From Hypoxylon rubiginosum (Eukaryota > Ascomycota > Sordariomycetes > Xylariales > Hypoxylaceae), in contig CADCXA010000051.1 of assembly GCA_902806565.1 (NCBI GenBank), positions 1 to 64,000 of the forward strand: DNA of 64,000 nt, in the 5' to 3' direction. Numbering within the stretch: the first letter of the stretch is position 1; every line of letters begins with the position of its first letter. The notes below the pieces were generated by a model that saw only the letters and a list, made by a program, of their open reading frames with translations, was not told the origin of the DNA and did not search any database. Position numbers and translations under genes: made by a program. Positions 60,751 to 64,000 of the stretch are shown piece by piece.

Positions 60751-61866
60751 TTGGAAGGTGTCGGATCAAAGAACAGAACGAGGTAGCGAGGAGAGGGTTG
60801 AACACAGAAGGATCATTCCTAAAGCGATAGATGTAGACGTGCAAAGTGCAAAAAGACGAAAATGCCGAGACTGGGAGAATTTTCGGAATTGTTCAACTCT
60901 GTCTAAACGCATTGGTAGTGTCGGAGTCAAGGAGGAGAAGCAAAGAGGCAGGCAGAGGCAGAGGCAGAGCAGAGACCACTTCCGTAGACCGCCCACATCA
61001 CATTACCACCGTTTTTTTTTAAAGTTAGGGATGTCATTTTCGCTTGGAGACGGGGCCCAGTCTAGCTCAAGGGCCAGCCACCAATGACGACAGTGGAGCT
61101 GAAATCTAACCACTTGCCGAGCATCGGACCCTGCATTTGCGAAAGCCATAAAGTGGGGATGGGAGAGACAGGGGTAAGATGTAGAATTATTGCGGGGTGG
61201 TCAATGTACTAAAGCATATATTAAACTTAAAGCATCTGAATATTTCGAGTCGCGTGTCTTGTCTCTCTATCGTTTTTAGAGATGGACTCGAAAAGGAAAA
61301 GTTACAAAGCCTTCCAACCGTCTACCCAAAAGATTGGCCATCGGGAATCTCAATTTCAAAAATCAATACCTACCTCTAACTAGACTTCCAACTGGTAGTC
61401 TAGTAGTAGGCATACTCGATTATCGTTAACGACGGGCCGTACCTTGGCTCCCGGTGTCTCAGACAAATACAAACACACATACATCAACTAACCGGATTCT
61501 TACACATGAATCTCCGAGGCATAGGCCTGGCAACTCTATCGCGTATAAGACGAAAAGGAAGCACATTGTTTTGGGTCAAAACCCCCAAACGACGCGCACC
61601 TTCTGACTTTGGGAATAGGACGTGATGGAAGACTCTCCTCCCAAAATCTATGTGGTATAAAGGTAGCTTTTAGCAAAGTTTGATGAGGATTTCTAGGACA
61701 CTCGACGCTAGCACAGTTCATCTGTGAAGTCAAACAAGAGCCAACAATCTATTGCTACAGTCTAACCGACTCTTCTCGAGAACAATTACCTAGCAACGAG
61801 TAGGCATTGTAGAGGTACATCCTCCATCCCTTCTTTCTTTCCTTAGCCTCGACCATAAAAGGATAA
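60751..61866. other. Intergenic, about 1.1 kb
   Basis: SAP30 promoter region. It contains a GGCAGAGGCAGA-type purine repeat near 60,948-60,970 and a T run near 61,012. No gene is supported. Confidence 0.5.
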
Positions 61867-62485
61867 CTAGAGTAGATCGGTCGTGTTGAAGAGACTATTA
61901 CCGGTCTCGATAACACATTTTCCCACGTACTTATGGTACGAAAGACGAAGCGCCACAAGGGCAAGATATTTATACTCTAAGCATATTCGCCTCGAGTAAT
62001 AGCCCCAAACTGGACAACCTCGACTACTATGGCGATAGGAATAGCCGCATCTTCCATGCGTACATGTCGGAAGAAGTCAAGTATCGTCTTACCATTGTTG
62101 ATCACTGAATCTACTAGGATAATCTAGCGATTGCTGGACATGTGGTGATCCTTGATATCGTCCGGACGAAAGGCATGCAGGAACTTTGCGAGGGGGGGCA
62201 TATCGCTAATGCTCAGCGCCATTGCTTCACTTCCGCGCATAATGGCGAAGATTAGATTATGATCTTCGGCGAGAAATTGATACCCGTCTGTCTCGTGGCC
62301 CTGGGCGTGCGGTATTCGGTATGGGTCTATAATTCTGTCAGATGGTGTACCGCTAAGTGCCACCCGATCCTGGCATGAGCTTGTCTCAGTGAAGGGCCAG
62401 CAACTCTAGAGTTGCGAGTTGGAGTCATGAGCAGCTGCGCGGTACGCCAGCTTGCTACTTCCACCGTACGGCCATAGACCAGTTT
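61867..62485 (-). pseudogene. Uracil phosphoribosyltransferase domain remnant
   Basis: Three minus-strand frames in order reproduce the UPRTase-type domain (PF14681) seen at the C-terminus of some fungal three-domain proteins. The first (about 62,485-62,345) holds AQLLMTPTRNSRVAGPSLRQ; the second (about 62,335-61,980) holds IPHAQGHETDGYQFL, then an in-frame TAG at 62,124, then ILVDSVINNGKTILDFF with the PRPP-binding loop; the third ends LALVALRLSYHKYVGK through GNSLFNTTDLL and a natural-looking TAG at 61,867. One frameshift, the internal stop and a small deletion with a second frameshift leave no room for introns. The domain cannot be made intact from this DNA. Confidence 0.85.
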
Positions 62486-62548
62486 GCTAGGTCCTCGATG
62501 AGCGGTGCTAAAGGCAGTTTTGGCAAGATTCGGAATCGAGGAACTATA

Positions 62549-62704
62549 CTACCGGCAGCTTAGTCGCGTCAAGCCGTTAGCAGGGAGCAAGACTGTGCGT
62601 AATAAAGCCGAGCCCATTGTTTGGCTTCTAGTACCTACCACGATAGCTGCTCGATCTGCCATTTTCAACATCGAGAAGTCAAGCAGACAGTTTCCGAAGG
62701 CATA
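62549..62704 (-). pseudogene. HAD phosphatase domain remnant
   Basis: About 50 codons in one minus-strand frame contain YAFGNCLLDFSMLKMADRAA, resembling the last motif (GDSxxDxPML-like) of a phosphoserine-phosphatase-like HAD domain, then VVGTRSQTMG. The Asp-containing first motif of a HAD enzyme and most of the fold are missing: only 174 bp separate this from the upstream kinase frame, where a full domain would need several hundred. It lies in the correct order between the kinase and phosphoribosyltransferase parts. Confidence 0.7.
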
Positions 62705-62878
62705 CACATATAGGGCATAGAAACTCTGGGACTAAAAACCAAACAATATAAATTTTCACTTCTATGCTTCTCTATGGCGTGGGAGTTGCTAGCACTTCGG
62801 ACCTTTTTTAACCGATAGACTATGGGGTGACTGCTAACGGCTTTTTAGACTACCTAGGCATTGTCAAGCGTATTGCGA

Positions 62879-63684
62879 TTACTCTCGCGAAGATGAATCC
62901 TCAACATTCGGCTCCAACTTCACAACCGCTGCTGATGAATTGACACGACGCATCTTGTCTTCTCTGTGCCCGACGAAGTTCTGGATCAGCTTCGATACAT
63001 CGTCCACTACCCATCGACTCGAGACCACCGGCATGAACGGAATTTGATTGGCGTTACAAAGCTCACGCAGCGCAATCTTGTCGACAATCTGCCGCATTAC
63101 CAAATTCTTGACTGACTCTGCCTTGTAACTTTTTCTGCGGTCTTCGCTGCGGCGTTTGGCAACGACCTCGGCAGGGACGTCCAGATACAGGATGTACGTG
63201 TAACTATCCATGTTCTCCCCAGTGTGCACCTCAACTTCCCCCCCATCGTCTTCCTGCTTGAGAACGAAAGTCTCACTGATGACGATAGCGACTTTGCCTC
63301 TCTCCGCGGCTTGTCCCGCAATCATCTCAATGGTATACGTGCCGTGCCTCTCATGGTCTTTCTGATTCAGTGGCACGAACCGCTCGGATTTGTCCGTTTT
63401 GCCGTTGGCGCGGAGACCCCCACTGCATCCGTCGTAGAATTCAAACTGCTCCGGTTCGAGTTTCTTCTTCAGCTTGTCCACTGCGAGCCTTACTTAGCAC
63501 AAGTAACTCTCACACGAGTCTCCATCTTAGGGGTACACAACAGTCCCCCTTTCTCTGTGGGGAACTTACGTAGGGAAAACTTGCCAGAGCCAGGCAGACC
63601 GTAGATTCCGATTATTTTCGGTTCCCGTTTCTCCGCGGTTGACGTGGTTTGAGTTTTGGGGTGTTGTCTTCTATTGCCACCCAT
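62879..63684 (-). CDS. P-loop kinase-like (AAA_33) domain, surviving part of a decayed three-domain gene
   Basis: Exon 1 is 63684-63570 and exon 2 is 63480-62879, joined across an 89-bp phase-1 intron (donor GTAAGT, acceptor GCAG). The product is 238 aa. The Walker A region reads GLPGSGKF (29-36); the usual Thr/Ser after the Lys is Phe here, so nucleotide binding may be weak. Further on, EFYDG, KVAIVISETF and YTYILYLDVPAEVVAKRR fit the kinase-like domain that heads fungal proteins of the form P-loop, HAD, UPRTase. Remnants of the other two domains lie immediately downstream on the same strand. The frame ends before them, so it is either a shortened gene still in use or an early-stage pseudogene. 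Confidence 0.55.
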
Positions 63685-64000
63685 CGTGTGCTAAGCTTGT
63701 CCCCAAAGAATTGCTTTAACTATGAAGTTTGAACTTGAAAGTGTGGTTAGAGCAGAGAATCAGGACACAACTTGAGGACGGATGTTGTTGGTTAATATAC
63801 AGCAACTTCTACACATTATCTCTCTCTATTGCTGGCTTTGGAATACGGCTCTATCTGCAATCAAGAGTACATCTGCCTGGAGCCCCTTTTAAGCAAACGA
63901 AATAGCAGACAAATTTTGAAGATGGCATCTCGTAGCATACCTACAGCAGTGATTGCCATTGTTGTCTCTGGAAACGTAAATACTTTCAGGCTTGTTTGGA
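63685..64000. other. Window end, no supported gene
   Basis: Upstream flank of the kinase-like gene. Nothing recognisable is present before the window ends. Confidence 0.5.

Noticed and set aside
60626..61087. Frames on both strands upstream of SAP30
   Set aside because: Low-complexity Arg/Gln-rich shadow over a purine repeat; no motif or splice evidence.

Overview
The window comes from the nuclear genome of a filamentous ascomycete (Pezizomycotina, most likely a Sordariomycete). The genes carry many short introns (about 50-110 bp) with GTAAGT/GTGAGT-type donors and CTAAC/CTGAC-type branch sites. The gene complement is typically fungal: SAP30, BRO1, AVL9, SRF1, MDJ1, a cullin and a ROG1-like lipase. 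A long block has the composition left by repeat-induced point mutation (RIP). The species cannot be named from sequence alone.

Region 1 (1-12,790) is an extreme AT isochore, only a few percent G+C by eye. It has no open frame of 60 or more codons on either strand. Most surviving C lies in CpT/ApG context, and short tandem repeats are present. I read it as heavily RIP-mutated transposon sequence. It ends abruptly at a GC-rich perfect hairpin, beside a truncated, frameshifted cytochrome P450 remnant.

Region 2 (13.2-26.7 kb) holds an HNH_2-type protein whose first HNH histidine is apparently replaced by arginine, a 50-bp perfect inverted repeat in its upstream region, a ROG1-like DUF676 lipase, an RBR ubiquitin ligase (four exons), and a type I membrane protein with two PPxY motifs.

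Region 3 (26.7-38 kb) is gene-poor. It contains two related small secreted proteins, Leu/Gln/Asn/Phe-rich, each ending in a short second exon behind a phase-1 intron. Their 5' leaders share sequence blocks. There is also a MITE-like inverted-repeat element and one doubtful ORF with a poly-Ala run.

Region 4 (38-61 kb) is a housekeeping segment: mitochondrial KHE1-type protein, SRF1, cullin-1, AVL9, BRO1, MDJ1 and SAP30, all reconstructed with introns. Several of these products act in ubiquitin signalling or endomembrane traffic (RBR E3, PPxY protein, cullin-1, BRO1, AVL9), but nothing shows that they form a dedicated cluster.

Region 5 (61.8-63.7 kb) is a decaying copy of a fungal three-domain protein: a P-loop kinase-like domain, then HAD phosphatase, then uracil phosphoribosyltransferase. 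The kinase part is still open, the HAD part is mostly deleted, and the phosphoribosyltransferase part is broken by a stop and frameshifts.
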